From the NCBI RefSeq assembly GCF_003011965.1, contig NZ_PXWG01000014.1, forward strand, positions 1 through 64,000: a DNA stretch of 64,000 nucleotides, in the 5' to 3' direction. This document shows, one piece after another, positions 9,170-17,547 of the stretch. Numbering within the stretch: the first letter of the stretch is position 1; every line of letters starts with the position of its first letter. The stretch is from Streptosporangium nondiastaticum. GTDB lineage: Bacteria > Actinomycetota > Actinomycetes > Streptomycetales > Streptomycetaceae. The notes beneath the pieces are model-generated. The model worked only from the letters and a program-made list of their open reading frames with translations, was not told the origin of the DNA and ran no database searches. The position numbers and the translations under genes are program-made.

Positions 9170-10018
9170 ATGCCTACACCCCCATCAAGCAGCGTCGCGG
9201 CGGCGCGGAAGGCTGTCGGTGACCGCCTCCGGGAGATCCGGCGCGACGCCGGCCTGACGGCCAAGGAGGTGGCCCAGCGGGCCGGTTGGTACCCCTCCAA
9301 AGCCTCGCGCCTGGAAAACGCCGTCACGCCGCCGTCCGACGCCGACATACGTGCATGGTGCGCCGCATGCGGCGTCGATGACGCAGCCGCTGACCTGATC
9401 GCCGCCTCCCGCTCCGCTGACAACATGTACGTGGAGTGGAGGCGGGTTCAGCGCACTGGCCTGCGCAGGCTCCAAGAGTCCTACGTGCCGCTTTTTGAGC
9501 GTACGCGGGTCTTCCGCGTCTACTGCTCCAACGTCGTGCCTGGCGTTCTTCAAACTCACGCCTATGCCACAGCCTTGCTGAGCGCGATCACCGATTTTCA
9601 CGGCACGCCCAACGATGTGGCCGAGGCCGTGGAAGCACGGCTGACTCGGTCGCACGTTGTTCGCGAGGGTGACCACCGTTTCGCGCTACTGATGGAGGAG
9701 TCGGTCCTGCGGCATCGCGTGGGCGACGCCGAGACAATGGCGGGCCAGCTTGGATACCTGCTGTCCGTGATGGCGTATCCGTCCGTCTCCCTCGGGGTGA
9801 TTCCATTCTCCGCCTCTCGTCGTATGTGGATGATCGAGACATTCAGCGTCTATGACGAGAAAATAGCGCAAGTCGAATTGCTCACGGCGCAGGTGAACGT
9901 GACAGCGCCGTCCGAGGTGGGGCAGTACCTCAAGGCGTTCGGAGAGATGGCGGAGCTGGCGGTGTACGGCGCCAAGGCCCGTGCGCTCATCACCGCTGCC
10001 GTTGGCGCGCTCGGGTAA
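9170..10018 (+). CDS. XRE-family regulator with DUF5753 domain (Scr1/WhiJ-like)
   Basis: 282-residue protein. Residues about 15-70 form a lambda-repressor-like helix-turn-helix (LREIRRDAGLTAKEVAQRAG, then SKASRLENAVTPP). The rest matches DUF5753, including VPGVLQTHAYATALL and RHRVGDAETMAGQLGYLL, the ligand-sensing half of Scr1/WhiJ-type actinobacterial regulators. Such proteins pair with DUF397 or DUF6879 partners; here the partner is the upstream DUF6879 gene and no DUF397 gene is seen. It probably binds the repeated GAACTTC elements directly downstream at 10027-10043. Confidence 0.9.
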   Translation: MPTPPSSSVAAARKAVGDRLREIRRDAGLTAKEVAQRAGWYPSKASRLENAVTPPSDADIRAWCAACGVDDAAADLIAASRSADNMYVEWRRVQRTGLRRLQESYVPLFERTRVFRVYCSNVVPGVLQTHAYATALLSAITDFHGTPNDVAEAVEARLTRSHVVREGDHRFALLMEESVLRHRVGDAETMAGQLGYLLSVMAYPSVSLGVIPFSASRRMWMIETFSVYDEKIAQVELLTAQVNVTAPSEVGQYLKAFGEMAELAVYGAKARALITAAVGALG

Positions 10019-10026
10019 CTCGCGTG

Positions 10027-10074
10027 GAACTTCATAGAACTTCGTTGGGCCCGGACAGTCCGACTTCCTAGCGT
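10027..10074 (+). promoter_or_regulatory. Putative operator and leaderless promoter for the cysteine-motif small gene
   Basis: Two direct copies of GAACTTC (10027-10033 and 10037-10043) lie with a 10-bp period, about one helical turn. They are followed by a -35-like TTGGGC (10045-10050), an 18-bp spacer and a -10-like TAGCGT (10069-10074). The ATG at 10081 is then 7 nt from the -10, the spacing expected for a leaderless transcript. The XRE/DUF5753 protein encoded just upstream is the natural candidate to bind the repeats. Confidence 0.5.
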
Positions 10075-10080
10075 GTCCGC

Positions 10081-10386
10081 ATGGCAGGCAGCAGAGAGCC
10101 GACGTCGGACAAAGCCCCGCTGATGACTTTGCGGGTCAGCCGCGACAGCGGAGGGACGCACGAGCCGACGCGGGCGGTACGGACGGGCGACCCCGTGGTC
10201 ATCCTGGAGAACCCGGTGCGCTACCCGCCGTGCGAGTGCCCCCGCTGTGCGCCCGAGCGCCAGGCGTCGCGGTCGGTATCGGCCCGCTGCCTGCCTAGCC
10301 GCCCGCTCCGGTCGGCGTCCTCAGCCATTCCCAGGTCGGTGACCGGAGCGGGCTCACGTCCGAGCACCACCCTTCCGAGGAGGTAA
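10081..10386 (+). CDS. Small protein with YPPCECPRC motif
   Basis: 101-residue open frame. An internal ATG at 10123 starts the segment that looks conserved: MTLRVSRDSGG..., then VVILENPVRYPPCECPRC. Similar short proteins with a CxCPxC tail are, from memory, common in Streptomyces. After the cysteine motif the translation becomes Ser/Arg/Pro-rich and may not be conserved. The start at 10081 is chosen because it fits a leaderless promoter; neither start has a Shine-Dalgarno. The stop codon lies right behind the AGGAGG that serves the next gene. Function unknown: metal binding, a peptide signal or a modified-peptide precursor are all possible. Confidence 0.55.
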   Translation: MAGSREPTSDKAPLMTLRVSRDSGGTHEPTRAVRTGDPVVILENPVRYPPCECPRCAPERQASRSVSARCLPSRPLRSASSAIPRSVTGAGSRPSTTLPRR

Positions 10387-10389
10387 GAC

Positions 10390-10866
10390 GTGACCATCGT
10401 TGAGGAACGGCCCGCGATCGACGCGGGAACCCTGGTCAGCGCGGAGCTGCGGGAGACCATCGCCGCCGACGTGCGAGCCAAGTACGACCACATCCCGGAG
10501 GACCTGGCGTACCGGGGCGTGGGCCAGATGCTGGCGTTCGTGGCAGCCAGCGCGACCAGTGAGAAGCCGCTGAGCCCGTCCCCGCTGGTGGACGACTTCT
10601 GGCACGCGTTCGTCCTGCGGACCAAGGCGTACGCCGACTTCTGCCAGGAGACCTTCGGGAAGTTCGTCCACCACCAGCCCGGGTTCCTGGATCGTGAGGA
10701 GCACGGCGGAGGTAAGGGCCTTCGGGCCCGGACCGTGGACGCCATCCAGGCGGCAGGGTACGCCGTCGATCTGGAGTTCTGGCCGGAGCTTGACATCGCT
10801 GACTGCTCGCAGTGTCACGCCAACTGCCACAACAGCCCGAAGCACGCCACCGCCCTGACCGGTTGA
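10390..10866 (+). CDS. GRDP-like (glycine-rich-domain-containing-protein-like) protein
   Basis: 158-residue protein. The segment LVDDFWHAFVLRTKAYADFC resembles the conserved core of GRDP-like proteins (a Trp-His-Ala helix pattern). The C-terminus ends in a cysteine cluster, CSQCHANC, which echoes the Cys motif of the preceding small protein and could bind a metal. The GTG start has AGGAGG immediately upstream, inside the previous open frame, so the two are probably co-translated. Biochemical function unknown; a joint role with the small cysteine protein is an inference from adjacency. Confidence 0.72.
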   Translation: MTIVEERPAIDAGTLVSAELRETIAADVRAKYDHIPEDLAYRGVGQMLAFVAASATSEKPLSPSPLVDDFWHAFVLRTKAYADFCQETFGKFVHHQPGFLDREEHGGGKGLRARTVDAIQAAGYAVDLEFWPELDIADCSQCHANCHNSPKHATALTG

Positions 10867-10884
10867 GCACAGCACACACCCGTT

Positions 10885-10914
10885 GGCCAGCCGTACTGTC
10901 CGGTGCGGCTGGCC
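10885..10914 (+). terminator. Hairpin between GRDP-like gene and methyltransferase gene
   Basis: A 9-bp perfect stem (GGCCAGCCG / CGGCTGGCC) with a 12-nt loop, 19 nt after the stop of the GRDP-like gene. It has no clear U-tract, so it could terminate or attenuate transcription, reducing expression of the methyltransferase relative to the upstream genes. Confidence 0.5.
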
Positions 10915-10943
10915 GTCCCTTCTGAGCACATGAGGAGAAGCGC

Positions 10944-11618
10944 GTGACCGACACCATCGCGTGGGACACCTACGCACGCAGGAAGCCCGGCGGCCGGCGG
11001 GAGAAGAATGCCAAGGGGGAGACCACCTGGTTCAACTGGACCCAGTACCCCGACCACGGGCCCGGTGCCGAAGTCCTGGGTGCGGCCGAGAAGGCGTCGG
11101 TCCTGGAGCTGGGATGCGGCACGGGCGGTAATCTCGCCCACCTCGCCACCCTCGGGCACCGCGCCGTCGGCGTTGACATCTCACCTGTCCAGCTCGACGC
11201 CGCCCGCGAACGCTGGGGGGACCTGCCGGGCCTGGAGCTGCACCAGCGGGGCGCGCTCGACTTCACGAGCGAGACCGCCGAACGCTTCGACGCCGTGTAC
11301 TCCGTCTTCGGAGCCATTTGGTTCACCGACCCGGACCAGATGCTCCCCGCCATTCGCCAGGTGCTCAGGCCCGGCGGCGTGCTGGCCTTCTCCCAGCGCC
11401 CTGCGGTCGAAGGGTGCTATGGCTGTCAGGCGTCCTACATCAACCAGGCCGACGACCCCAACCCGCTCGTCGTCAGACGCTGGGACTACACCCCCGACAT
11501 GTGGACCGACCGACTGAAGCAGCACGGATTCCGCTACGCCCTGGCGAACGAGGTCACCCCGCCCGACGGCTGGAAGACCGGCACGCTCCTCGTTCGGGCC
11601 CTGGCGCCCGGCGCCTGA
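10944..11618 (+). CDS. Class I SAM-dependent methyltransferase
   Basis: 224-residue methyltransferase with a Rossmann fold: motif I VLELGCGTGGN near residue 53, the acidic strand AVGVDIS, post-I region FDAVYSVFGAIWFTD and LRPGGVLAFSQRP. The GTG start has GAGGAGAAG upstream. It follows the GRDP-like gene after 77 nt with a hairpin in between. The acceptor substrate is unknown; the neighbouring small cysteine protein is one candidate, purely by position. Confidence 0.87.
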   Translation: MTDTIAWDTYARRKPGGRREKNAKGETTWFNWTQYPDHGPGAEVLGAAEKASVLELGCGTGGNLAHLATLGHRAVGVDISPVQLDAARERWGDLPGLELHQRGALDFTSETAERFDAVYSVFGAIWFTDPDQMLPAIRQVLRPGGVLAFSQRPAVEGCYGCQASYINQADDPNPLVVRRWDYTPDMWTDRLKQHGFRYALANEVTPPDGWKTGTLLVRALAPGA

Positions 11619-11768
11619 GTCGCTTCGCATCTTCGCAGGTCGCAATATATTCAAAAATCAGGGGTACACGCCCCGCGACACGCGCCCGGCCGGTCCGCCG
11701 GATCGGCGGGCCCGCAGGCCGATACTGGGGCATTCCCGCGAGCGGCGGAGGCGGCGGAGGTGGAGCGG

Positions 11769-11945
11769 ATGGCGCGCGGCATCGTCGGGGCCGTGGCGGA
11801 GGTCCTCGCGTGGTGGGCCGGGCTCACCGCGGTGTGGGCCGTGCTCATCAGCCGGGCCGACACACTGGAGCTCGCCGTCGGGGCGGGCGCCGCCCTGCTC
11901 GCGGCGTGGGCGGCCCGCGGTGCCCGCCGGGCCGCGGCCCGGTGA
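11769..11945 (+). CDS. Short MrpE-like membrane subunit
   Basis: 58-residue protein with two hydrophobic helices (AEVLAWWAGLTAVWAVLI and LAVGAGAALLAAWAARG). It occupies the place of the E subunit in an Mrp-type antiporter operon, though canonical MrpE is about 160 residues. The ATG has GGAGG eight bases upstream; a GTG three codons earlier is possible. Its stop overlaps the GTG of the next gene. Assignment to MrpE rests on position and hydropathy, not on a clear motif. Confidence 0.62.
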   Translation: MARGIVGAVAEVLAWWAGLTAVWAVLISRADTLELAVGAGAALLAAWAARGARRAAAR

Positions 11946-12373
11946 ACTGGTGGCTCGCCGCCGCCTGCGCGCTCGTCGCCGGCGGTCTGGGGCCCTGCCT
12001 GTGGGGTGCGGCGCGCGGCACGGCCGGGCGGCGCGTCGTCGCCCAGAACATGGCGACGCTCCTGCTGTGCCTGGTCTTCCTCCTGCTGGCCCAGGGCTAC
12101 GGGCGCCCGTCCTACGTGGACCTCGCCCTGGTCGTGGCCGTGCTGGGGCCCGCCGGCACCCTGGTCTTCACCCGGCTCCTGGGCGACGAGATGGAGGCGC
12201 GGCCGCCCGGGGCGCGCCTGCTGACGCCCGCCGTGCTGGTCGGCGCGCCCGCGACCGTCGTGCCGATGTGCGTCGCCACCGGCCCCGGCCGTGCGTCGGT
12301 CAAACTGGTCTTCACCGGCGTGCTCCTGATCGCCGGAGGCGCCGTCACCTCGCGGGCGGTGCGCCGTGGATGA
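11942..12373 (+). CDS. Fused MrpF-MrpG antiporter subunit
   Basis: 143-residue membrane protein with F-subunit-like sequence in the first half (VVAQNMATLLLCLVFLLL, VDLALVVAVLGPAGTLVFTR) and G-subunit-like sequence in the second (LLTPAVLVGAPATVVP, KLVFTGVLLIAGGAVTSR). F and G are usually separate genes of about 90-120 residues. The GTG start forms a GTGA overlap with the previous stop, and the end overlaps the next gene by 8 nt. Expected role: membrane subunit of a Na+(K+)/H+ antiporter. Confidence 0.75.
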   Translation: MNWWLAAACALVAGGLGPCLWGAARGTAGRRVVAQNMATLLLCLVFLLLAQGYGRPSYVDLALVVAVLGPAGTLVFTRLLGDEMEARPPGARLLTPAVLVGAPATVVPMCVATGPGRASVKLVFTGVLLIAGGAVTSRAVRRG

Positions 12374-12617
12374 CGCGGTCGTCGTCGCCGCCCTGGTGCT
12401 CGTGGCGGCCGCGGCCACGGCGGCCGTGCTGCAGCGCGACCCGGCCCGGCAGGCGATCGTGCTCTCGCTGCTCGGCCTGTCGCTCGCCGCGCTCTTCACC
12501 GTCCTGCAGGCGCCGGACGTGGGCCTCGCGCAGCTCGCCGTGGGCTCGGCCGTGACCCCGCTGATGATCCTGCTGACGGTCCGCAAGGTGCGGCAGCGCA
12601 AGGGGCGTCCGAAGTGA
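12366..12617 (+). CDS. DUF4040 / MbhD-like antiporter subunit
   Basis: 83-residue membrane protein with three hydrophobic helices and the DUF4040 pattern QAIVLSLLGLSLAALFTVLQ followed by PDVGLAQLAVGSAVTPLMIL. This corresponds to the C-terminal part of MrpA, split off as MbhD in membrane-bound hydrogenase-type operons. The GTG start lies 8 nt inside the preceding gene. Functions within the cation/proton antiporter complex. Confidence 0.82.
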   Translation: MDDAVVVAALVLVAAAATAAVLQRDPARQAIVLSLLGLSLAALFTVLQAPDVGLAQLAVGSAVTPLMILLTVRKVRQRKGRPK

Positions 12618-13363
12618 CGCGCCGCGCACGGCTGTGGGTGCTGGCCGCCGGGCTGCTGGCCGTGGCCGCGCTGTACGCGGCCGCCTGCACGCAGCTGCCC
12701 GGCTTCGGCGGCTCCTGGCACCCCTACGGGGACCGGGCGGTGCGCGCCGCGCTGCAGCAGCGGACCGCGAACGCCGTCTCGTCCGTCAACTTCGACCTGC
12801 GCGGCTTCGACACCCTCGGCGAGGAGTCCGTCCTGTTCGCCAGCGTCCTGGGCACCGTCGTGCTGCTGCGGCGGACCCGCGACGAGAAGCGCGTGCCGCC
12901 GGAGCCGGTCCGCGTGCCGGCACCGCTGCGCCGCTACGGCCGCCTGATGCTGCCGGTCACCCTGCTCATCGGCCTCTACGTGATCGCGCACGGCCAGCTC
13001 AGCCCGGGCGGCGGCTTCCAGGGCGGTGTGGTCGCCGCCACCTCCCTGCACCTGCTGTACATCGCCGTCGACTACCCGGCCCTGGAGCGCTTCCGGCCGC
13101 TCGGGCTGTACGAGCTGGCCGACGGCGCCGGCGAGGCGGCCTACGTGCTGCTCGGCGCGGCGGGGCTGATCGCCGGCTCGGCCTACCTGGCCAACGTCCT
13201 TCCGCCGGGCACGTTCAACACCCTCTCCTCGGGCGGTACGGTGCCGCTGCTGAACGCCGCCGTCGGGATCGAGGTCACCTCGGCCGTCGTCGTGCTGCTG
13301 GCGCACTTCCTCGCCCAGGCCCTGGAGATCGAGGGCGAGCGGGAGGAGGGCCGCAGCACGTGA
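12614..13363 (+). CDS. MbhE-MnhB-like Na+/H+ antiporter subunit B
   Basis: 249-residue protein in two parts. The N-terminal segment contains FDTLGEESVLFASVLGTVVL, typical of the MbhE/MrpA-tail region. Residues about 105-240 form an MnhB domain (LMLPVTLLIGLYVIAHGQLS, PGGGFQGGVVAATSLHLLY). GTG start in a GTGA overlap with the DUF4040 gene. Part of the six-gene antiporter operon. Confidence 0.85.
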   Translation: MTRRARLWVLAAGLLAVAALYAAACTQLPGFGGSWHPYGDRAVRAALQQRTANAVSSVNFDLRGFDTLGEESVLFASVLGTVVLLRRTRDEKRVPPEPVRVPAPLRRYGRLMLPVTLLIGLYVIAHGQLSPGGGFQGGVVAATSLHLLYIAVDYPALERFRPLGLYELADGAGEAAYVLLGAAGLIAGSAYLANVLPPGTFNTLSSGGTVPLLNAAVGIEVTSAVVVLLAHFLAQALEIEGEREEGRST

Positions 13364-13704
13364 GCCTCCTGCCCTACCTGATCGCCGGGTGGATCTTCCT
13401 CGCCGGCATCCACGGCATGGCCACCAGCCGCAACCTGATCCACGCCGTCGGGTGCCTGGCCGTCACCCAGTCCTCCACGTACGTGCTCCTGCTGTCCGTC
13501 GGCTACCGGAAGGGCGCCACCGCCCCCGTCTTCGCCGACGCGCCGACGAGCGCGACCGTCGTCGACCCGGTCGTCCAGGCGCTCGCCCTCACCGACGTGG
13601 TCGTGGGCGCGACCGTCACCGCCCTGCTGCTCGCCCTCGTCGTCCAGACCGCCAAGCGGCACGGCACCGTCGACCCGGACGAGCTGTCCGGGCTGAAGGG
13701 CTGA
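13360..13704 (+). CDS. MnhC / NuoK-like antiporter subunit C
   Basis: 114-residue membrane protein related to NuoK/MrpC: SRNLIHAVGCLAVTQSSTYV and DPVVQALALTDVVVGATVTA are the conserved helices. The GTG overlaps the upstream stop (GTGA) and the next gene begins 6 nt after its stop. Forms the proton-channel-adjacent small subunit of the antiporter. Confidence 0.87.
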   Translation: MSLLPYLIAGWIFLAGIHGMATSRNLIHAVGCLAVTQSSTYVLLLSVGYRKGATAPVFADAPTSATVVDPVVQALALTDVVVGATVTALLLALVVQTAKRHGTVDPDELSGLKG

Positions 13705-13710
13705 GCCGCG

Positions 13711-15513
13711 ATGGGCCGGCTGCTCCCGCTGATCGTCGTGGTGCCGCTGCTGGGCGCGGCCCTGCTGGTGGCGGGCGGGCGCCACGTGCCGCGCCCGGTG
13801 GCGGAAGCCGTCGCGGGGCTGGCCGCCGCGGCCTCCGCCGGGCTCGCCGCCGTCGCCCTCACCCGCCCGCCCGCGGTCTCCTGGCTCGGCGCCTGGGGGC
13901 CGCGGGACGGCCACAGCGTCGGGATCGTGCTGGTCGGCGACCGGATCGGGCTGGGCCTCGCCGCGCTCACCTCGCTGCTCGTCGTCGCCGTCCTCGCCTA
14001 CTCCTGGCACTACTTCGACGAGCCGCCGCACGGCCACGGCGGCGCCTTCCCCGCCCTGGTCCTGCTCTTCCAGGCGGGCATGTGCGGCTTCGCGCTGACC
14101 GGGGACCTCTTCGACGCGTTCGTGTTCTTCGAGCTCATGGGCGTCGTCGGCTACGCCCTGACCGGCTACCGCGTCGAGGAGGCCCGCCCCGTGCAGGGCG
14201 CGCTGGTCTTCGGCTTCGTCAACTCCCTCGGCGGCTACGCCGGCCTGCTCGGCATCGGCCTGCTGTACGCCCGCACCGGCGAGCTCGGCATGGCGCAGGC
14301 GGGCCGGGAACTGGACGCGGCGGCAGGTCCGGCCGGGCGCGGCGGGGACGCCCTGGTCGTCGCCGCGTTCGTACTGATCCTGACCGCGCTGCTGGTCAAG
14401 GCCGCGGCCGTGCCCTTCCACTTCTGGCTGCCCGACGCGCACGCGGTGGCGCCGACGCCGGTGTGCATGCTGCTGTCCGGCGTGATGGTGGAGATGGGCG
14501 GCTACGGCGCCGCGCGCGTCTGCACGACGGTCTTCGCCGGGCCGGGCGGCGTCCCGGCCGCCGGCGCCCGGCGCACGCTCCTGGTGCTGGGGGTGGCGAG
14601 CGCGCTCGCGGGTGCGCTGATGTGCTGGCAGCAGCGGCACGTCAAACGGCTGCTGGCCTTCTCCACGGTGGCGCACACCGGCCTGTTCCTCACCGGGATC
14701 GCCCTCCTGACGCCGCACGGCATCGCCGGCACGGCGCTGTACGTGCTCGGGCACGCCGGGGCGAAGGCCGCCCTCTTCGCCTGCACCGGCATCCTCCTGG
14801 ACCGGCACGGCAGCGTCGACGAGGCCGAGCTGCACGGCAGGGGCCGCGACACCCCGGGCACGGGCCTGCTCTTCGCCGCCGGCGGGCTGGCGCTCGCCGG
14901 GCTGCCGCCGTTCGGCACGGCGCTGGGCAAGGCGCTCGTGGAGGAGCAGTCCCCCTGGCTGCCGGCCCTGTTCGTGCTCGTCTCGGCGGTGACGGGCGGA
15001 GCGGCGCTGCGGGTCGCCGCGCGTGTCTTCCTGGGCGCCGGGCAGGCGGGACGGGACAAAGAGGAGGGGGCCGCGGGGCCGGAGACCGCGGGCGGGGAGG
15101 AGGAGCCCGAGACCGGCCGCCGCGTCCGCCGCCCGCCCGTCCCCATGGTGACGGTGGCGGCGCTGCTGCTGGCCGGGGCGCTGGCCGTGGGCACGGTGCC
15201 CGGGCTCACCGCCGCGGTCACCGCCGCCGCGGAGTCCTTCACCGACCACGGCGGCTACGCGGCGGCGGTCCTCGACGGCCGCCCCGCCGCGCACCCGGCA
15301 GGGGCGTACGACTGGTGGACGTGGACCGGTGCCGGTCTCGGCCTGCTGTCGGCCGCGCTCGCCGTCGCGCTCGCCGCCCTGTCCGTGGGCCGCACGTCGC
15401 GGGCCGTGCCCGGGAGCGCGCCGCTGCGCCGGCTGCACTCCGGGCACGTCGGCGACTACGTGGCCTGGGCGGTGGCCGGCATCGGACTGGTCTCGCTGCT
15501 GGCCCTCTGGTGA
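13711..15513 (+). CDS. MnhD / NuoN-like proton-conducting antiporter subunit D
   Basis: 600-residue polytopic membrane protein of the NuoL/M/N-MrpD family. It carries the transmembrane core with the conserved Glu in [17 protein letters not shown], the Lys/His region [20 protein letters not shown], and [20 protein letters not shown]. This is the ion-translocating subunit of the complex. It is last in the operon 11769-15513; no MrpA-size subunit is present, consistent with the split MbhD/MbhE arrangement. Confidence 0.9.
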   Translation: MGRLLPLIVVVPLLGAALLVAGGRHVPRPVAEAVAGLAAAASAGLAAVALTRPPAVSWLGAWGPRDGHSVGIVLVGDRIGLGLAALTSLLVVAVLAYSWHYFDEPPHGHGGAFPALVLLFQAGMCGFALTGDLFDAFVFFELMGVVGYALTGYRVEEARPVQGALVFGFVNSLGGYAGLLGIGLLYARTGELGMAQAGRELDAAAGPAGRGGDALVVAAFVLILTALLVKAAAVPFHFWLPDAHAVAPTPVCMLLSGVMVEMGGYGAARVCTTVFAGPGGVPAAGARRTLLVLGVASALAGALMCWQQRHVKRLLAFSTVAHTGLFLTGIALLTPHGIAGTALYVLGHAGAKAALFACTGILLDRHGSVDEAELHGRGRDTPGTGLLFAAGGLALAGLPPFGTALGKALVEEQSPWLPALFVLVSAVTGGAALRVAARVFLGAGQAGRDKEEGAAGPETAGGEEEPETGRRVRRPPVPMVTVAALLLAGALAVGTVPGLTAAVTAAAESFTDHGGYAAAVLDGRPAAHPAGAYDWWTWTGAGLGLLSAALAVALAALSVGRTSRAVPGSAPLRRLHSGHVGDYVAWAVAGIGLVSLLALW

Positions 15514-15534
15514 ACGGCGCCCGGCCCCGCCCCC

Positions 15535-15554
15535 GCCCCGAACGGTTGCGGGGC
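15535..15554 (+). terminator. Short GC hairpin after antiporter operon
   Basis: A 6-bp all-GC stem (GCCCCG / CGGGGC) with an 8-nt loop, 21 nt after the last antiporter gene. A weak intrinsic terminator without a U-tract. Confidence 0.35.
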
Positions 15555-15608
15555 CCCGGCACGGCAGGCAGGGTGAAAGCGCAAGCAATCACTACAAGGG
15601 TGGACATC

Positions 15609-15932
15609 ATGCCTCGAGGTTCCAGTCCCAAGCGTGAGCGGCAGTACGAGCACATCAAGGAGAGCGCCGAAGACCGCGGCGAGAGCACCAAGCGCGCGAA
15701 GGAGATCGCCGCACGCACCGTCAACAAGGAGCGCGCCCGGGCCGGGGAGTCGAAGACGGCGAGCAAGTCCTCGACCCAGGACATGTCCTCCTCCCGGCGC
15801 GGCGGTCAGCGCTCCCACAGCGGCTCCGAGGGCCCGACCTACGACCAGCTGTACGCCGAGGCCCAGCGCCGCAACCTCCACGGCCGGTCGCACATGAACA
15901 AGGCCGAGCTCAAGCGGAAGCTCGGGCACTGA
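15609..15932 (+). CDS. Small basic hydrophilic protein (often annotated plasmid stabilization protein)
   Basis: 107-residue strongly charged protein beginning MPRGSSPKRERQYEHIKESA, with KEIAARTVNKERARAGES in the middle and a C-terminal LYAEAQRRNLHGRSHMNKAE. The last part resembles a Rho-N/SAP-like helix-extended-loop-helix that may contact nucleic acid. From memory the family is widespread in Streptomyces chromosomes under the name plasmid stabilization protein, but the function is unproven. A weak AAGGGTGG precedes the ATG. Convergent with the next gene, 15 nt apart. Confidence 0.8.
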   Translation: MPRGSSPKRERQYEHIKESAEDRGESTKRAKEIAARTVNKERARAGESKTASKSSTQDMSSSRRGGQRSHSGSEGPTYDQLYAEAQRRNLHGRSHMNKAELKRKLGH

Positions 15933-15947
15933 GAGCACCGGGCCGCG

Positions 15948-17504
15948 CTACTGCGTCTTGTACAGCGGCCCGGGATCCGCGGCGCCGCCCGGCGCCTGGA
16001 TGATCGGCACCGGCTTGTTGTGCGGCCAGCCGCCGGAGGCGTCGTCGAAGCTGAGGTCCCCGCTGGCGGCGGGGACCACGGCGGCGTCGTGGAGGTTGGT
16101 CAGCTGATTGAAGACGTCCTGCACGCCCGGCGTCTCCCGGCCCGTCTGCCCCGTGACCATGCGCAGCGCCCACACGGCGGTCAGCACGGAGTCGTGGTGC
16201 ATGACGGCGTAGCCGTCGGAGAGCTCCTTGTCGGGGAACTTGAGGTCGCGGAAACCCTGCAGGAAGGGCTTGAAGCCGCTCGGCGCCCCGTTACCCCTGA
16301 TCCATTGCCCGGTGTCGGTCGCCGACGCCTCCAGGATGGTGATCCTGCTGTCCTTGAGCAGCCCCATCACGTCGTTGGCCTGCTGCACGGCGCCCTGCGA
16401 GCCCACGACGATCGTGATGGGCTTGTCGTGCCCGCACTGGCTGCGCGAGGACAGCGACCGCACGAGGTCGGCGAGGTCACGGCCGCGGCCCGCCCAGAAG
16501 ACGAGCTCCGACTTGGTCAGGCAGATGTTGTTGAAGGCGTTGAAGAACAGGCTGGGCATGCCCTCGGTGCGGGGGCCGGTGGTGCCCACGAAGGAGACGC
16601 GGCGCTTGTCGATGTAGTCGGCGAAGACCTCGTCGTAGGCCTGGCGCATGGTCCGGACGAAGTTGTCGTCCCGGCTGTCGAAGACGAGGTAGCCGCGGCG
16701 CTGTTCGGCGGGCAGCCGGTCCAGCCGCTTGCGCAGCGCCTTGGCGTAGTCGGTGTTGGACGGCGAGACCTTGAACAAACGCTCGGAGCCTACGTTGGTG
16801 GCGGTGAGGACGGCGCCTATCGCCGGGATCTTGTGCTTGGCGAGCTCGTCGGCGGCGCGCTGCGTCTCCGGCACGCTGACGCCCATGCCGGCGACGGCGA
16901 CGAGCGGGTGCTCGCCGCCGGTCATGCCGGACAGCCGCTCGACGACCGGCCGCCAGTGGGTCTGGTTCCTGCCCTCGCTGGCGAGGACCAGCTGGATCTG
17001 GGGCGTCCGCCCGTGGATGCCGATGGCGTTCACGGCGGAGAGCCCGGGGCAGGCGTTGGCGCGGCACTGCGCGGTGTACGCGCCTTCGAGGCTGCTCCTG
17101 ATCTCCTCGATGGGCAGCACGCTGCTGTCGCTCGCGGTCATCGGGGTGAGCAGGGCGACCTTGACGTAGGGGACGGGGGTGCGGCCGGCGGCGGGCTTCT
17201 CCCACTGGTCGCGCACCCGCCGGTTCTCCGCGGCGATCTTCTCGGTGACGTCGTTCAGCCGGGGGTCGAAGGCGTACGCGGTCTCGTTCATGACGCCGAT
17301 GCACTCGCGGTCGTCTCCCGCGCCGGCCAGGACGAGGCCCGGGACGTCCTCGGCGCAGCGGTCCTCGCCGTCGCCGTCCCCGCCCAGCAGCCAGAAGCCG
17401 CCTCCGGCGAGGAGGGCCAGGACGAGGACGAGGGCGGCGATCCCCCGCAGCCCCTTCCACCAGGGCGGCACGGGATCGAGCGGGCTGGGACGGTTCAGGG
17501 GCAT
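15948..17504 (-). CDS. Membrane-anchored type I periplasmic-binding-fold protein
   Basis: 518-residue protein. A short cytosolic stretch (PLNRPSPLDPVPPWWKG) precedes one transmembrane anchor (IAALVLVLALLAGGGFWLL), and the rest is extracellular. The body resembles leucine/branched-chain-type ABC substrate-binding proteins: VPYVKVALLTPMTASDSSVL, PLVAVAGMGVSVPETQRAAD and IPAIGAVLTATNVGSERLFK. No lipobox is present, so anchoring is by the helix. No permease or ABC ATPase lies nearby; instead the upstream gene, 43 nt away, encodes a large P-loop NTPase. A sensing rather than transport role is therefore plausible. ATG preceded by AAGGAG. Confidence 0.82.
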   Translation of the reverse strand: MPLNRPSPLDPVPPWWKGLRGIAALVLVLALLAGGGFWLLGGDGDGEDRCAEDVPGLVLAGAGDDRECIGVMNETAYAFDPRLNDVTEKIAAENRRVRDQWEKPAAGRTPVPYVKVALLTPMTASDSSVLPIEEIRSSLEGAYTAQCRANACPGLSAVNAIGIHGRTPQIQLVLASEGRNQTHWRPVVERLSGMTGGEHPLVAVAGMGVSVPETQRAADELAKHKIPAIGAVLTATNVGSERLFKVSPSNTDYAKALRKRLDRLPAEQRRGYLVFDSRDDNFVRTMRQAYDEVFADYIDKRRVSFVGTTGPRTEGMPSLFFNAFNNICLTKSELVFWAGRGRDLADLVRSLSSRSQCGHDKPITIVVGSQGAVQQANDVMGLLKDSRITILEASATDTGQWIRGNGAPSGFKPFLQGFRDLKFPDKELSDGYAVMHHDSVLTAVWALRMVTGQTGRETPGVQDVFNQLTNLHDAAVVPAASGDLSFDDASGGWPHNKPVPIIQAPGGAADPGPLYKTQ

Positions 17505-17547
17505 GGGCGGGCTCCTTGCCGGACGGCGGTCGCGCGCTGCGGCGCGG

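Noticed and set aside
8418..10018. Complete toxin-antitoxin system
   Set aside because: The regulator and DUF6879 protein form a recognised type of pair, but no toxin activity can be read from the sequence and the usual DUF397 partner is absent.
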